Positions 50,885 to 59,875 are shown, counted from the stretch's first letter. The stretch: 64,000 nt of DNA from Bacillota bacterium (GCA_023411215.1 JAEYOY010000001.1:98889-162888); one strand, 5' to 3'. Program-made: numbers and translations. Notes: a model not told the origin generated them from the letters alone.

Positions 50885-51286
50885 TTAAGACTCAGGTGTC
50901 TCCTCATTATAGATCTTATTTAAGCGCTTTAAAAGCTTATAATAGCGGGATAATTTCTTACGCGACATATCATACTTGATGGAATATCCAGCGATTGCGC
51001 CTAAACCGTAGATTGCAATTACAATGATATAGATGCCAAGAATATAAGTACCTATAACCTTATAATTTAAGGTTACCGCATTACGAATTAGATTTTCCGA
51101 TTTGTATATGAAAATCAATAGCAGTATCAGCCCATAACCGACCGTCGCACTAATGATCGATTTAATAACCTGATATCTTACGTAATCATTTTTATAATAC
51201 TTACTAAGACGTATGTCCTCTTTCCCCTCTTTGGTCTCATAGAGGGCAAGCTTCGTCATTAGCCTGACTTTATTAGTGTTTAACAT
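50885..51286 (-). CDS. Small conserved membrane protein
   Basis: 133 aa. A charged N-terminus (LALYETKEGKEDIRLSKYYKNDYVRYQ), two membrane helices (about 45-65 and 78-100) and a basic C-terminal helix (SRKKLSRYYKLLKRLNKIY). GGAG lies 8 bases before the ATG. No family recognised. It heads the run that continues into the polytopic protein, cdaA, cdaR and HPr. Confidence 0.7.
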   Translation of the reverse strand: MLNTNKVRLMTKLALYETKEGKEDIRLSKYYKNDYVRYQVIKSIISATVGYGLILLLIFIYKSENLIRNAVTLNYKVIGTYILGIYIIVIAIYGLGAIAGYSIKYDMSRKKLSRYYKLLKRLNKIYNEETPES

Positions 51287-51632
51287 AGATTAATCTCCAT
51301 TTAATTGTGATATTGCAATTATGTATCCTTATTATGCTCTCATTATATCATGTTTACACAGATTAGGAACTCAAGGACTTCGTCCTTTCGTTCACGTGTA
51401 CATTATAACATAGACAAATATTAATTTCGAGGACTTTTTTCTCTTTTGGAAAATATAGATAGTACAAAACCAGTTTATAGTCCGTAACACCGGAAAAGCT
51501 ATATAAAAACTCATATCATAAGCTTCACAACCTTTTATGTTTTTATTATTCTATCAATGAGGGTATATCAAACTTATCCAGGCCCACTTGGGACATTAAC
51601 CCGTTAGAGCACCCTATAACGGGCTAACAAAA
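51287..51632. other. Intergenic region with a second hairpin
   Basis: No gene seen. CCCGTTA (51600-51606) / TAACGGG (51617-51623) forms a small hairpin directly downstream of the terminator of the phosphodiesterase gene. The rest is A+T rich and would hold the promoter of the 51286 gene, not identified with confidence. Confidence 0.4.
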
Positions 51633-51671
51633 GACACTCCGCTCTGGTATTACTACCAATATCGAAGTGTC
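51633..51671 (-). terminator. Rho-independent terminator of the phosphodiesterase operon
   Basis: On the minus strand GACACTTCG ... CGGAGTGTC encloses an inner TTGGTA/TACCA pair and is followed by TTTTGTT. It lies 45 bases after the last gene of the 51.7-56.1 kb run. Confidence 0.8.
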
Positions 51672-51715
51672 ACTGTCTGATTATTGTTTTTGTATCTGTT
51701 TTCATAGGACTTTTT

Positions 51716-53008
51716 CTATAAAAACAGTTCATTCAAAGCCTTACCGTCGCACGGACCGAATTCAACCCCCAAAATCTTAGCCATGGTAGGTGCGATATCT
51801 ATCATCCTTGCTTCGCTAAGCTTATATTGTTTCTTCACGGCAGCTCCTGAGACAACCAGATTGCAGCTATAATTCGGCTTATTCGGTGAATAACCATGGG
51901 TTGCATACTTCATACCGAGCGTTGAAAGATCTGTAATCACTTCTCCCTCCAAGCCCTCATCAAAGCTATATCCTGCCTTCGCTTCCAGCATATAGGAAGT
52001 ACAGGGGTAAGCGTGCTGCTCTTTCATTTCGATAGCATTATATAAGCATTCTATTCCATAGCTGTCGGTCTTCCTCGCTGCTTCCAGAACGGAGAGTACT
52101 CTTCTCTCGGCTTCTATATCACCGTCTTTAATATGAAGATAGGCGGCTCCTCCCGCACATTGGACATAAGCTCTCCATCTAAGCTCACCGTTTTCTTCAT
52201 AGATCAGTCCGTTTTCCTTAAGTAACAGATTGAGCTTAACCTTATATCGCACATCCAACTGACCATGGTCACCAATTACCAGAAAGATTGTATCATCATA
52301 GATTCCGGCTTCTGTTGCAGCCTTCATGATATCTCCAATTCTTCGATCCATTCGAAGCAAGGTCTGATCAATTTCATCACCATCTGTGCCGTATTCATGC
52401 TTGGTATCATCCAGATCAATCAGATGTATCAGCATAAGATTCGGCCTCTTACGGCGAATCGTATCCAGTGCGCACTTTGTCGTAAAGTCATCAAGATAGG
52501 GTTGCTTAATTCCCTTTCGAATGCTTCCGAATTTCTTCTCCATTCGAATGCTATAGTAGGGGCTGCCGTTCTTCAGTATCTTTAATGCCTGATTCTCATT
52601 GCCGATTGCCCGGATCTCCGGAATATTGTAGTCAATGGAGGCTTTTCCGGTCACCGGCCATAATATCCCGGCTGAGGTCAGATGATACCTCTTAAGCTTA
52701 TCGTAGATCGCCGGCACCTTAAGATCTCTCCGATACCAAAACCAGCTCTGTTCCTTCTCCCCGACAAAGGGTTGAAAGGGATTATTATGAAACACGCCAT
52801 GCTTCTCTGGATAGACACCGGTTACCATCGTCGCGTGTACTACGTACGTAAGCGTCGGATACACGCTGGTCAGATTCGTGGTGTATGCCCCGTTATTGAT
52901 TAATTTAGAAAGATTTGGGAGATTTCTGGCCCGCTCCCATTGATCCACAGAAAAAGCATCATAAGATATTACGATTAAATGCTTTGCAATACCCGTCTTC
53001 ATCTCCAC
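51716..53008 (-). CDS. AlkP-superfamily phosphodiesterase
   Basis: About 430 aa. Type-I phosphodiesterase/nucleotide pyrophosphatase fold: HLIVISYDAFSVDQWE with the first metal Asp, the nucleophile Thr region NLTSVYPTLTYVVHATMVTGVYPEKHGV, LIHLIDLDDTKHEYG and LVIGDHGQLDV with further metal ligands, and ATHGYSPN with the last His. No signal peptide, so it is probably cytoplasmic. It may cleave nucleotide or glycerol phosphodiesters; the substrate is unknown. The start is probably GTG 53008 (AAAGGA 9 bases upstream); ATG 53002 is the alternative. It overlaps the MFS gene's final codon boundary by a few bases or none. Confidence 0.83.
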   Translation of the reverse strand: MEMKTGIAKHLIVISYDAFSVDQWERARNLPNLSKLINNGAYTTNLTSVYPTLTYVVHATMVTGVYPEKHGVFHNNPFQPFVGEKEQSWFWYRRDLKVPAIYDKLKRYHLTSAGILWPVTGKASIDYNIPEIRAIGNENQALKILKNGSPYYSIRMEKKFGSIRKGIKQPYLDDFTTKCALDTIRRKRPNLMLIHLIDLDDTKHEYGTDGDEIDQTLLRMDRRIGDIMKAATEAGIYDDTIFLVIGDHGQLDVRYKVKLNLLLKENGLIYEENGELRWRAYVQCAGGAAYLHIKDGDIEAERRVLSVLEAARKTDSYGIECLYNAIEMKEQHAYPCTSYMLEAKAGYSFDEGLEGEVITDLSTLGMKYATHGYSPNKPNYSCNLVVSGAAVKKQYKLSEARMIDIAPTMAKILGVEFGPCDGKALNELFL

Positions 53009-53012
53009 GCTA

Positions 53013-54242
53013 TTATTTCCTTTCCACACTTATATTAATAAAAATCACAAGTCCAATGATAAACAACGGTATGATAGCCAGGATGCTTAGCTTGGCATTA
53101 CCGGTAAGCGTAGTAGTCAGAGACATAACTGCCGGTCCGATAATCGCTGCAAATTTACCAAATATATTATAAAAGCCAAAGAATTCGTTGGACTTCTCCT
53201 TTGGTACAATCTTCGCATAATAGGATCTGCTGAGTGCCTGAATACCTCCCTGAGCCGAACCAATCATCGCTCCTAATACAAAGATATGCCATACAGAGGA
53301 GATGAAGAATGCTGCGATACAGGAAATGATATAAGTAACGATACCAACGATAAGCATGGCTCCGGTTGAGAATCTCTTGGCCAAATTACCATAGAGAAGC
53401 GCACAGGGGAAGGCAATAATCTGTATCACAAGTAGAATTCCAAGCAAAGTAAAGGTATCGAGTGAATTCGTTCCCAATACTGAGGTGGCATAGGGGACCA
53501 CCATCTTTATAATAGTATCTACTCCGTCAATATAGAAAAAATAGGCCAAAAGGAATAAAAATACGTTTTTGTGATGACGGATGTTCTTAAAGGTGTCTAC
53601 CAGCCTCTTAAAACTGTTGAACACCGGCCGGGGTTCCGGTTCGATATAGTGTCTCTGCTTTACGTCCTTAATCATAGGAAGTGTAAGCAATCCCCACCAA
53701 AGCGCGGTAATGATGAATCCTATCTGATAACCGATGGCCTTATCCATTCCTACAAGGAAGATCAGTACAAGGCTGATACCGAATGGTATAACACTGGATA
53801 TGTACCCAAAAGCAAAGCCTCTGGTAGAAACCTTATCCATCCTTTCATCGCTGGAGATATCCACCAGAAAGGAATCATAAAATATATTGGAGCCTGCAAA
53901 ACCGATGGCTGACAGAACAAAGAAAAGGACTAAAAGCTGCCATTGACCGCTTGCCGGGGATACAAAAGCAAGGGCTGCAGTAGCAAGCACGCCCAAGGCG
54001 GCAAAGAAAATAAAAAAGCGCTTTTTCTTATCCTTATAATCCGCAATCGTTCCGAGGATTGGGCTGAGAATCGCAATCAATATACTTGCAATGGAATTAA
54101 AATACCCCAGATCCATACTGCTTTTAACATTATCGAACATTCCGAAAATAATCGGGAGCAAGGCAGTAGTTACCGCCATGGAATACGCCGAATTACCACA
54201 ATCATATAATACCCAAGAACGCTCTTCTTTGCTCAACTTCAT
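53013..54242 (-). CDS. MFS transporter, Atg22/UMF1-like
   Basis: 409 aa with about 12 membrane helices. The start WVLYDCGNSAYSMAVTTALLPIIFG is the UMF1/Atg22 signature; TIADYKDKKKRFFIFFAALG is the helix 2-3 loop and GAMIGSAQGGIQALSRSYYAKIVPKEKSNEFFGFYNIFGKF is the family's conserved segment in the second half. Eukaryotic Atg22 exports amino acids from the vacuole; bacterial members are uncharacterised. GGAGGGG lies 9 bases before the ATG. Between the hydrolase and phosphodiesterase genes. Confidence 0.88.
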   Translation of the reverse strand: MKLSKEERSWVLYDCGNSAYSMAVTTALLPIIFGMFDNVKSSMDLGYFNSIASILIAILSPILGTIADYKDKKKRFFIFFAALGVLATAALAFVSPASGQWQLLVLFFVLSAIGFAGSNIFYDSFLVDISSDERMDKVSTRGFAFGYISSVIPFGISLVLIFLVGMDKAIGYQIGFIITALWWGLLTLPMIKDVKQRHYIEPEPRPVFNSFKRLVDTFKNIRHHKNVFLFLLAYFFYIDGVDTIIKMVVPYATSVLGTNSLDTFTLLGILLVIQIIAFPCALLYGNLAKRFSTGAMLIVGIVTYIISCIAAFFISSVWHIFVLGAMIGSAQGGIQALSRSYYAKIVPKEKSNEFFGFYNIFGKFAAIIGPAVMSLTTTLTGNAKLSILAIIPLFIIGLVIFINISVERK

Positions 54243-54372
54243 AATAATTATCCCCTCCTGTTTATGTTGTCAAAATAATACACGTTTTAATCCGAATTAA
54301 CACTCTTGTCGCATGCATTCTATATTCTTATTATAGCATAAAACCGGAAATCGTAAGTTAAATCTCTGTAAA

Positions 54373-55371
54373 TCAAAGGCACAATTGCTTCATCATATAT
54401 GCAAACATAGTATGATAATATTGCTTTCTTATCGCTGTTGTAGCACTATATATCTCATGCTTGGAGGCAGGAAGAAGAACCAGCTCGGTGTTTTTCGATC
54501 GCATTGAAAAACGTATCTGCCCTCCCGGTTTGACTGTGGCATCCTTCCCAGCCTGAAATAAAAGGATGGGGGTCTTAACCCGCTTTGCATTCCTTTGCAG
54601 CCTTCGTACTGCATTGATACTGGCCAATGTCCAGGCACAGGTTGCTCCCCAGGTCTGATAATGCTCATCCTGCAGACGTTTGCTGAAGCTATGCTGATAT
54701 CTTGCCTCGGACATACAGGCGCTTGTCTCAAAACGAGGAATTCCGTCAAAGGCATGGTGTCCTGACACATATGCCTTCTCGGCCCTAATCAGCCTCTTAT
54801 ACTGCAGCACCATCCAAACTATCGGAGTGGGTATTCTACCACAATCTATCTCAAGCATCGGAGCAGATAGAACAGCACAATCAAATATTTCCGGATATTG
54901 CTCCAGATAGAGGGCCGCAATGGCTCCACCCATGGAATGCGCAAACAGAACCAGTTTTTGCTTCCCCTTATCCTTGGTAACAATCTCTGTAATAAATTGA
55001 TGCAAATCTCTTACATATACCTCATAGCTTTTAATGTAGACCTTACTTCTGTCCTCTACTTCTCTTTCGGAATACCCATGCCCCCGATGATCGAGTAGAT
55101 AGACCGAGTAACCGGCCTGATAGAAATAAAAGATTACTTCTTCAAACTTTTCAGTAAACTCACAAAATCCGTGAGAAATCACAATCCTGGCAGCTTCCTT
55201 CGGTTGCTTATAAAATTCATAGTATATCGATACGCCGTCAAAGCTCTGGAAATAGCCTGTCTTGCGGTTTTCTTCAAGTACAGGTCGCACTACCTGACGC
55301 AGCTGCTTCGTATAATCTTCTTCTCCCAGAAATATTATATCTTGATAAGTCTCCCCCGAATTAGTGCTCAT
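54373..55371 (-). CDS. Alpha/beta hydrolase, lysophospholipase/monoacylglycerol-lipase type
   Basis: 332 aa from the ATG at 55371 (GGAGG close upstream, overlapping the end of the GDPD gene). Serine hydrolase fold: oxyanion segment ISHGFCEFTEKFEEV, LDHRGHGYSERE, nucleophile Ser in LFAHSMGGAIAALYLEQYP, acid in FQAGKDATVKPGG and His in PASKHEIY. The pattern matches PldB/YtpA-like lysophospholipases that release fatty acids from lysophospholipids. Coupled to the glycerophosphodiesterase upstream: deacylation followed by glycerophosphodiester cleavage is a sensible order. Confidence 0.88.
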   Translation of the reverse strand: MSTNSGETYQDIIFLGEEDYTKQLRQVVRPVLEENRKTGYFQSFDGVSIYYEFYKQPKEAARIVISHGFCEFTEKFEEVIFYFYQAGYSVYLLDHRGHGYSEREVEDRSKVYIKSYEVYVRDLHQFITEIVTKDKGKQKLVLFAHSMGGAIAALYLEQYPEIFDCAVLSAPMLEIDCGRIPTPIVWMVLQYKRLIRAEKAYVSGHHAFDGIPRFETSACMSEARYQHSFSKRLQDEHYQTWGATCAWTLASINAVRRLQRNAKRVKTPILLFQAGKDATVKPGGQIRFSMRSKNTELVLLPASKHEIYSATTAIRKQYYHTMFAYMMKQLCL

Positions 55372-56098
55372 GCTCCTCCACAATCCTCTTTCCGATATCA
55401 GGATAATTTGTAATAATTGAATTAATCCCTTGTTTACATAGCATTTTCATATCCATTGGGTCATTTACCGTCCAAACACGAAGGGCAATCCCTCTTGCCC
55501 TGCAATCTTCAATAAAATTCGGATATTGGAGATGATATAAAGCAGGATGCAATGCCTCTACTCCATATCTCACAGCATAATCCGGCATATTCAGATATCC
55601 GTCTTCATATAAGAAGCCTGTCTTAACTGAGGGCAGCAATTGCTTCAGCTTCATTACCGAATAGTGATTAAAGGAGGAGTAGATCACACGCTCCTCAAGC
55701 CCATACTTCCTCGTCAGCTCCAGTACTCTTTCTTCCAGGCCTTCATAGAAGATTATTGAGTTCTTTAATTCCACATTGATCATCAAATCGGTATTCTTGA
55801 TTAGCCGATATACTTCTTCTAAGGTCGGTATCCTTACCTCGCCGTATTCCGGAAATCTCTTATTCACATTCAGCTTCAACAGCTCCGCATAGGTATAATC
55901 CTTTACAGAGCCTTTTCCACTGCTGACGCGATCCACGGTCTCATCATGCAGAATAACCAACTGACCATCCTTTGTCATCTGTACATCCAGCTCGATACCG
56001 TCCGCCTTCATATCAATTGCTTTTGCAAATGCCTCCAGTGTATTCTCCGGTGCATATCCGGAAGCGCCTCTGTGTGCCCATACTAGAGTCCTATTCAT
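55361..56098 (-). CDS. Glycerophosphodiester phosphodiesterase
   Basis: 245-aa GDPD TIM barrel. WAHRGASGYAPENTLEAFAKAI has the catalytic HR and the metal Glu, DGIELDVQMTKDGQLVILHDETVDR has ELD and the second catalytic His. It cleaves glycerophosphodiesters to glycerol 3-phosphate and an alcohol, in the cytoplasm (no signal). AAAGGGA lies upstream of the ATG. First gene of the four-gene run; its product glycerol 3-phosphate is also the TagD substrate. Confidence 0.94.
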   Translation of the reverse strand: MNRTLVWAHRGASGYAPENTLEAFAKAIDMKADGIELDVQMTKDGQLVILHDETVDRVSSGKGSVKDYTYAELLKLNVNKRFPEYGEVRIPTLEEVYRLIKNTDLMINVELKNSIIFYEGLEERVLELTRKYGLEERVIYSSFNHYSVMKLKQLLPSVKTGFLYEDGYLNMPDYAVRYGVEALHPALYHLQYPNFIEDCRARGIALRVWTVNDPMDMKMLCKQGINSIITNYPDIGKRIVEEHEH

Positions 56099-56380
56099 TC
56101 GTTCGTCCCTTTCCTTTCATTCATTTTTCTCTGAACATAAGCATTTCTACTTACTATATTAACCTGACCAATAATTGTCTTATTCTCTCTTCCTACTGTA
56201 ACACAAAATGCATATTCTGTATATCGTTGCTTTCCTAATGCCTAATAAGTTGACTTCGATTAGCATACATGGACTAAATGCAGCTCCAATCGGATTTACC
56301 TAATTTGATATTACGTATTACAGTATATCAACTCTCCATTTCCCATCTACTGTACTTTGTGTTTAGACATAATAAAAAAG

Positions 56381-56417
56381 ACACTCCTAGGAACTATTTT
56401 TCACGTTCTAAGGAATG
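56381..56417 (-). terminator. Terminator of the 56.5-kb small gene
   Basis: On the minus strand CATTCCTTAGAAC and GTTCCTAGGAGTG pair around an A+T-rich loop and are followed by TTTTTTATT (56371-56379). It ends the transcript of the 143-aa gene. The remaining 280 bases towards the GDPD gene hold its presumed promoter but no recognised element. Confidence 0.75.
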
Positions 56418-56462
56418 CCCTTATATAAAAATATTCTCCAATCATATGCTAAATTCGTAATG

Positions 56463-56894
56463 TCAATATTTTTGTGGTTGAATTTCAGAAGCTTTTATCC
56501 TTCCTTCTTCCTCATTCCATATTAACCAATCATTTTTATTGTCTCTAAAATATATGTTTTTGATTTTTGTTCCATTGGTACGAATTGATATATGATAATC
56601 AATTTTTCCATTGAAAGTAGCGAAAAGCATATTACGATTAACACCTATAAAAAGATTACCGTTTTCTATTTTATAGACATAGCCTGCATAAGAAGAAATG
56701 CTATAGGCTTCGTTCAATCTGAGATTTACTCTATCATCCTCAACAGTAATATTATCTGCATACATTCCATTAGGTTCATTGCACATTGTAAATCCAAATA
56801 ACTTCCATCCACATCTGCAGAATACAGATATAAGTACAAACATTATTACAATTATAGTAAATAATATTATACCTTTCTTTCCTATCCTTTTCAT
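56463..56894 (-). CDS. Small membrane-anchored protein of unknown function
   Basis: 143 aa: a basic start (MKRIGKKG), one membrane helix or uncleaved signal (IILFTIIVIMFVLISVFC), then an extracellular beta-rich domain (residues 40-135) with VEDDRVNLRLNEAYSISSY and NGNLFIGVNRNMLFATFNG. The Cys at the helix end (VFCRC) is not a clear lipobox. No family recognised. GGGAG lies 5 bases before the ATG. It sits alone beside the ANT(6)-like gene in an accessory-looking stretch. Confidence 0.65.
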   Translation of the reverse strand: MKRIGKKGIILFTIIVIMFVLISVFCRCGWKLFGFTMCNEPNGMYADNITVEDDRVNLRLNEAYSISSYAGYVYKIENGNLFIGVNRNMLFATFNGKIDYHISIRTNGTKIKNIYFRDNKNDWLIWNEEEGRIKASEIQPQKY

Positions 56895-56947
56895 AGAATC
56901 TCCCTACAAGTCGATACCAGTATTTGGTTTTTATTCATTATTGTTTC

Positions 56948-57811
56948 TTACTCCATGGATTCGTTCCTTTGATCAATCCATTCATAAACACTTTTCTCCA
57001 AGTTATAAGGATATGAAAATTTCATATTTCCAGCTATGTCATGAGATAAGCGTTTAAATAAAGTGATTGTAGCTATTAGAGCTTTCCAACTGTCATTCTT
57101 GTCAAAATGACCAAATGAATTCTGTAGCTCTATTTGAGTTTCTACGCTTGCCCATTCACATAAGAAACGGCCTGCATGCCATGTATCATATTCCGCACCA
57201 TTTATTGCCTTCTCATGCCACTCAATCATCTGAAGAAGGAGTTGTTTCATATTGCCATCTCGGACTTTTACCACCCATAATTCATTTCGTAGTATCTGTT
57301 TCGCTGAATATAGTGCTATAAACCAAAACATATTAACCGATTGCAAGAAATTTTCCTCGGATAAAGGATTTCCTTGAGGAGCCTTGCTGTATTGAGGCAT
57401 AATATATTTTGCAATATGGTCTTTATCAATCAGCACCTTCACTCCTCGATAAAAATTATTCGGTATTATTTTATTCTTAACCATATGTTTTAAATTATCT
57501 AATGTGTGAATAACAAAATCAACCTGCCACCCTCCATCAAATAATGTAAGACATTCCGGATCTCCCCCATCTGTCTCTGAGACAAATGAAGTACAGATGT
57601 CCCCAAAATTGCTAAGCCATTCCTGATTGGAAAGATAATAATTCTGTTCTGAGGTATAGAAGATAATATCCATATCCGACCACTCGTCTGCAGGATGATC
57701 CTCACGAGCACGAGAGCCCACAACAAATGCTGCTCTTATATCTTCCACTGTTTGTGCCCAAGAAACAAAGTTTCGTTCAATCTTTTCATAAAATATTTTT
57801 GAATCCAACAT
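56948..57811 (-). CDS. ANT(6)-like aminoglycoside 6-adenylyltransferase
   Basis: 287 aa from the ATG at 57811 (GGAGG 8 bases upstream). Nucleotidyltransferase fold with GSRAREDHPADEWSDMDIIFYT (GS...DxD metal site) and a later Asp in GWQVDFVIHT, then an all-helical C-terminal half (SANMFW-like helix, ILRNELWVVKVRDGNMKQLLLQMIEWH) typical of AadE/ANT(6). Such enzymes adenylylate streptomycin; chromosomal homologues in Clostridia often confer no known resistance. A 17-codon upstream frame with its own ribosome site could be a leader. Confidence 0.88.
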   Translation of the reverse strand: MLDSKIFYEKIERNFVSWAQTVEDIRAAFVVGSRAREDHPADEWSDMDIIFYTSEQNYYLSNQEWLSNFGDICTSFVSETDGGDPECLTLFDGGWQVDFVIHTLDNLKHMVKNKIIPNNFYRGVKVLIDKDHIAKYIMPQYSKAPQGNPLSEENFLQSVNMFWFIALYSAKQILRNELWVVKVRDGNMKQLLLQMIEWHEKAINGAEYDTWHAGRFLCEWASVETQIELQNSFGHFDKNDSWKALIATITLFKRLSHDIAGNMKFSYPYNLEKSVYEWIDQRNESME

Positions 57812-57914
57812 AACAAATGCCTCCATTATCCTTAAATACCGAAGTATACATGGAAATCTTTTATTTTAATTCCACATCCCTATAGGTTGCATCAAATGTT
57901 TCGATATGTCGTTC

Positions 57915-57968
57915 GTTAAGAAAATAAAAATAATACCATCTTAACAATTGTATCTCTAGGGGTGCACA
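57915..57968 (-). CDS. Possible leader peptide upstream of the ANT(6)-like gene
   Basis: A 17-codon frame (MCTPRDTIVKMVLFLFS, stop) starting at the ATG 57968 with GGAG 7 bases upstream, about 105 bases before the ANT(6)-like start. Antibiotic-resistance genes in Firmicutes often have such translated leaders for attenuation. No matching terminator/anti-terminator pair could be drawn with confidence, so it may be fortuitous. Confidence 0.35.
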
Positions 57969-58087
57969 TCTGAACACTCCTACTAAAATCCTTTATTTTC
58001 AGTTGTTTGAGCCGGCAAAAATAACAATTTTCATGTCAATCGACATCTCGACAAATCGGATTTCCCCCCTATAATAGGATTAAGAAA

Positions 58088-58795
58088 TTATCTTACTTTT
58101 TTATGAAGATATAGGGCATATCCTCCTGCCACCACAATAATAAACAACGCTGTAATATACTTCCAAACATTAAACGAGGAATCGACATTTTCAACTGAAA
58201 ATTTCGATGTAATATCTACCAAACTGTGTGTGATAATGCATGGAATCAAGCTTCCACTCTTATAGAATACCATAGCAAATGCGAAACCTATTGCAATTGC
58301 ATACCCAATTTGTAAAAAAGTATCTAACGTTGCATGACCTGTAAGTAAATTCATAATATGTCCAGCACCAAAAGTCACTGCAGATATTATAATAGCCTGT
58401 TTTATGCTGTCCTTCTCGATCGCTTTATACAAAAGCCCTCTGAATATAATTTCCTCAACATAACCAACCAAGCCCATCGTAATAACTGCATAAATTTGAT
58501 GTAACAAATCGTAACGCATAGATAAGCCAAACCACAAGTTCACCGAAACCAACAGTACAAATGGTATGAAATATAAGTATTTCTTCATATCCGACAAGCC
58601 AACTAATCCATATTTTGTTCCAAGTTTGTTTTTTACAATAAAGATTGTTATGGTAACTGCAATTACCAATAATCCCAAAAAAGAATACGGACTTGCATCA
58701 CCAAAATTATTTCTAAGCTTCCCCATTACAACGACATAGATGATAATCCACAACACAGCAAACCATATTTCACTTTTCTCATATAACTTTTTCAT
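58088..58795 (-). CDS. CPBP-family intramembrane metalloprotease
   Basis: 235 aa from the ATG at 58795 (GAGGAG upstream). About seven or eight membrane helices. The CPBP/Abi motifs are intact: motif 1 EEIIFRGLLYKAIE, motif 2 FGAGHIMNLL and motif 3 HSLVDITS, giving the two Glu, the Arg and the His residues of the active site. Family members cut or process membrane proteins and peptides; some protect against self-made bacteriocins, others affect prenyl-modified substrates. The neighbouring TetR gene may regulate it (same strand, 220 bases upstream). Confidence 0.88.
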   Translation of the reverse strand: MKKLYEKSEIWFAVLWIIIYVVVMGKLRNNFGDASPYSFLGLLVIAVTITIFIVKNKLGTKYGLVGLSDMKKYLYFIPFVLLVSVNLWFGLSMRYDLLHQIYAVITMGLVGYVEEIIFRGLLYKAIEKDSIKQAIIISAVTFGAGHIMNLLTGHATLDTFLQIGYAIAIGFAFAMVFYKSGSLIPCIITHSLVDITSKFSVENVDSSFNVWKYITALFIIVVAGGYALYLHKKVR

Positions 58796-59016
58796 CAAAG
58801 AACACTCCTCACTCTAATAATAGCAAACCCTCTATTTAAAGCTTCACTGCTGAAAAAACCTCAGCGTTAAGCCAAATGTTGGCACCGCAATATTTGAATA
58901 CTCTGCGTCATTAATTCTTAGCAATAAAAAAATAGAATTATTGCATCAACTACGACTATGCTGCTCGTATTCGAATATTTCAATCATTTTCTCCTAAAAA
59001 TACTGTCATGTCAAAA

Positions 59017-59565
59017 CTACATTAAATTGTTGAATACATTCTCCATAATTTTTTCACATTTAGTTTTTTCATATTCCATCGCATTATTAGCAAGTAGACT
59101 TGCATATCCATGCGCTACTATAAACAGATTCAAAAACAACTCTTTTGCTCTAGCTTCATCACATCCAGTTCCCATAGAAACCATATGCAGGATTTCAGAT
59201 AATTCTGCACTATCTATCAACTCGTCAAGACTAAAACCATTAAATTGGTTTGTTTGAAAAAGAAACTGAAAAAGTTTCTTTTCTTCATAGCCAAATCTAA
59301 TATAATTAAGTCCGAGTTCTATTAATGGAGACACATTTTCAGTTCCCTTCGGCATGATATACTCTGAATGATACATATCTGCTTTTTCATAAACAGACTT
59401 TTTTATCTCTTCTATTGAAGAGAAATGATAAAGTATTGGTTGAGTTGAACATTTTAATCTTTCTGATATTGTTCTGGCGCTCATTTTTTCTATACCATCA
59501 TTTTTTACAATATCGAAAGCAGCATCGATTATCATTTTTTTATTGATTTTAACCTTTGGCGGCAT
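59017..59565 (-). CDS. TetR/AcrR-family transcriptional regulator
   Basis: 182 aa. An N-terminal HTH: KMIIDAAFDIVKNDGIEKMSARTISERLKCSTQPILYHFSSIEEIKKSVYEKA, with the STQPILYHF recognition helix. The C-terminal ligand domain is helical (WHG-like WG domain not evident; instead LFNLF-type ELFLNLFIVAHGYASLLANNAM, of the TetR_C_33-like class). It probably represses itself, judged by the palindrome on its promoter, and perhaps the CPBP gene downstream. Confidence 0.9.
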   Translation of the reverse strand: MPPKVKINKKMIIDAAFDIVKNDGIEKMSARTISERLKCSTQPILYHFSSIEEIKKSVYEKADMYHSEYIMPKGTENVSPLIELGLNYIRFGYEEKKLFQFLFQTNQFNGFSLDELIDSAELSEILHMVSMGTGCDEARAKELFLNLFIVAHGYASLLANNAMEYEKTKCEKIMENVFNNLM

Positions 59566-59586
59566 AAGTTACTCCTTTTATAATCC

Positions 59587-59600
59587 ATGTTATATAACAT
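59587..59600. promoter_or_regulatory. Probable TetR operator
   Basis: ATGTTATATAACAT is a perfect 14-bp palindrome overlapping the -10 box of the TetR gene, the usual place for an autorepressor site. A+T-rich palindromes can arise by chance, but the position is telling. Confidence 0.6.
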
Positions 59601-59624
59601 ACACTATATATACATATATGTCAA
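59596..59624 (-). promoter_or_regulatory. Promoter of the TetR gene
   Basis: On the minus strand TTGACA (59619-59624) and TATGTT (59596-59601), spacer 17. Start near 59589, giving a 25-base leader with an AAAGGAG ribosome site. Confidence 0.75.
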
Positions 59625-59656
59625 CAAAAAAAAATAGTGTATTTCGCATACACTAT
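59625..59656 (-). terminator. Rho-independent terminator upstream of TetR promoter
   Basis: On the minus strand ATAGTGTAT-GCGAA-ATACACTAT (59634-59656), a 9-bp perfect stem, is followed by nine T residues. It ends transcription from the genes at 59.9-60.6 kb (or from the decayed fragment next to it) just before the TetR promoter. Confidence 0.85.
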
Positions 59657-59683
59657 CTACTCAAATCTCCAATGAAAGGAAAA

Positions 59684-59820
59684 TTAGATATAGCCATCCA
59701 AAAGCATTTGACTTGTTAAGATTTGCAATTCAGCTTCACTACTGTCTTTGAGTGCTCCATCTCTTGGCCATCTTTAAAACTATCGTAACCAAAGTATTTT
59801 TTTAACGTTTCTCCAGAATT
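59684..59820 (-). pseudogene. RecQ-like helicase remnant
   Basis: On the minus strand, without a start codon, 59761-59820 encodes SGETLKKYFGYDSFKDGQE, which matches the RecQ N-terminal motif (LKKYFGYDSFRPGQE) closely. The frame then breaks; the following DNA in another frame reads ALKDSSEAELQILTSQMLL before a stop at 59684. Most likely the 5' end of a recQ-type gene left after deletion, with perhaps the tail of the same or another gene. The terminator immediately follows. Confidence 0.5.
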
Positions 59821-59875
59821 GATAACATTACTCTATCATTCATAAATCTAACAATAAATCTCAATCACTTGAATA

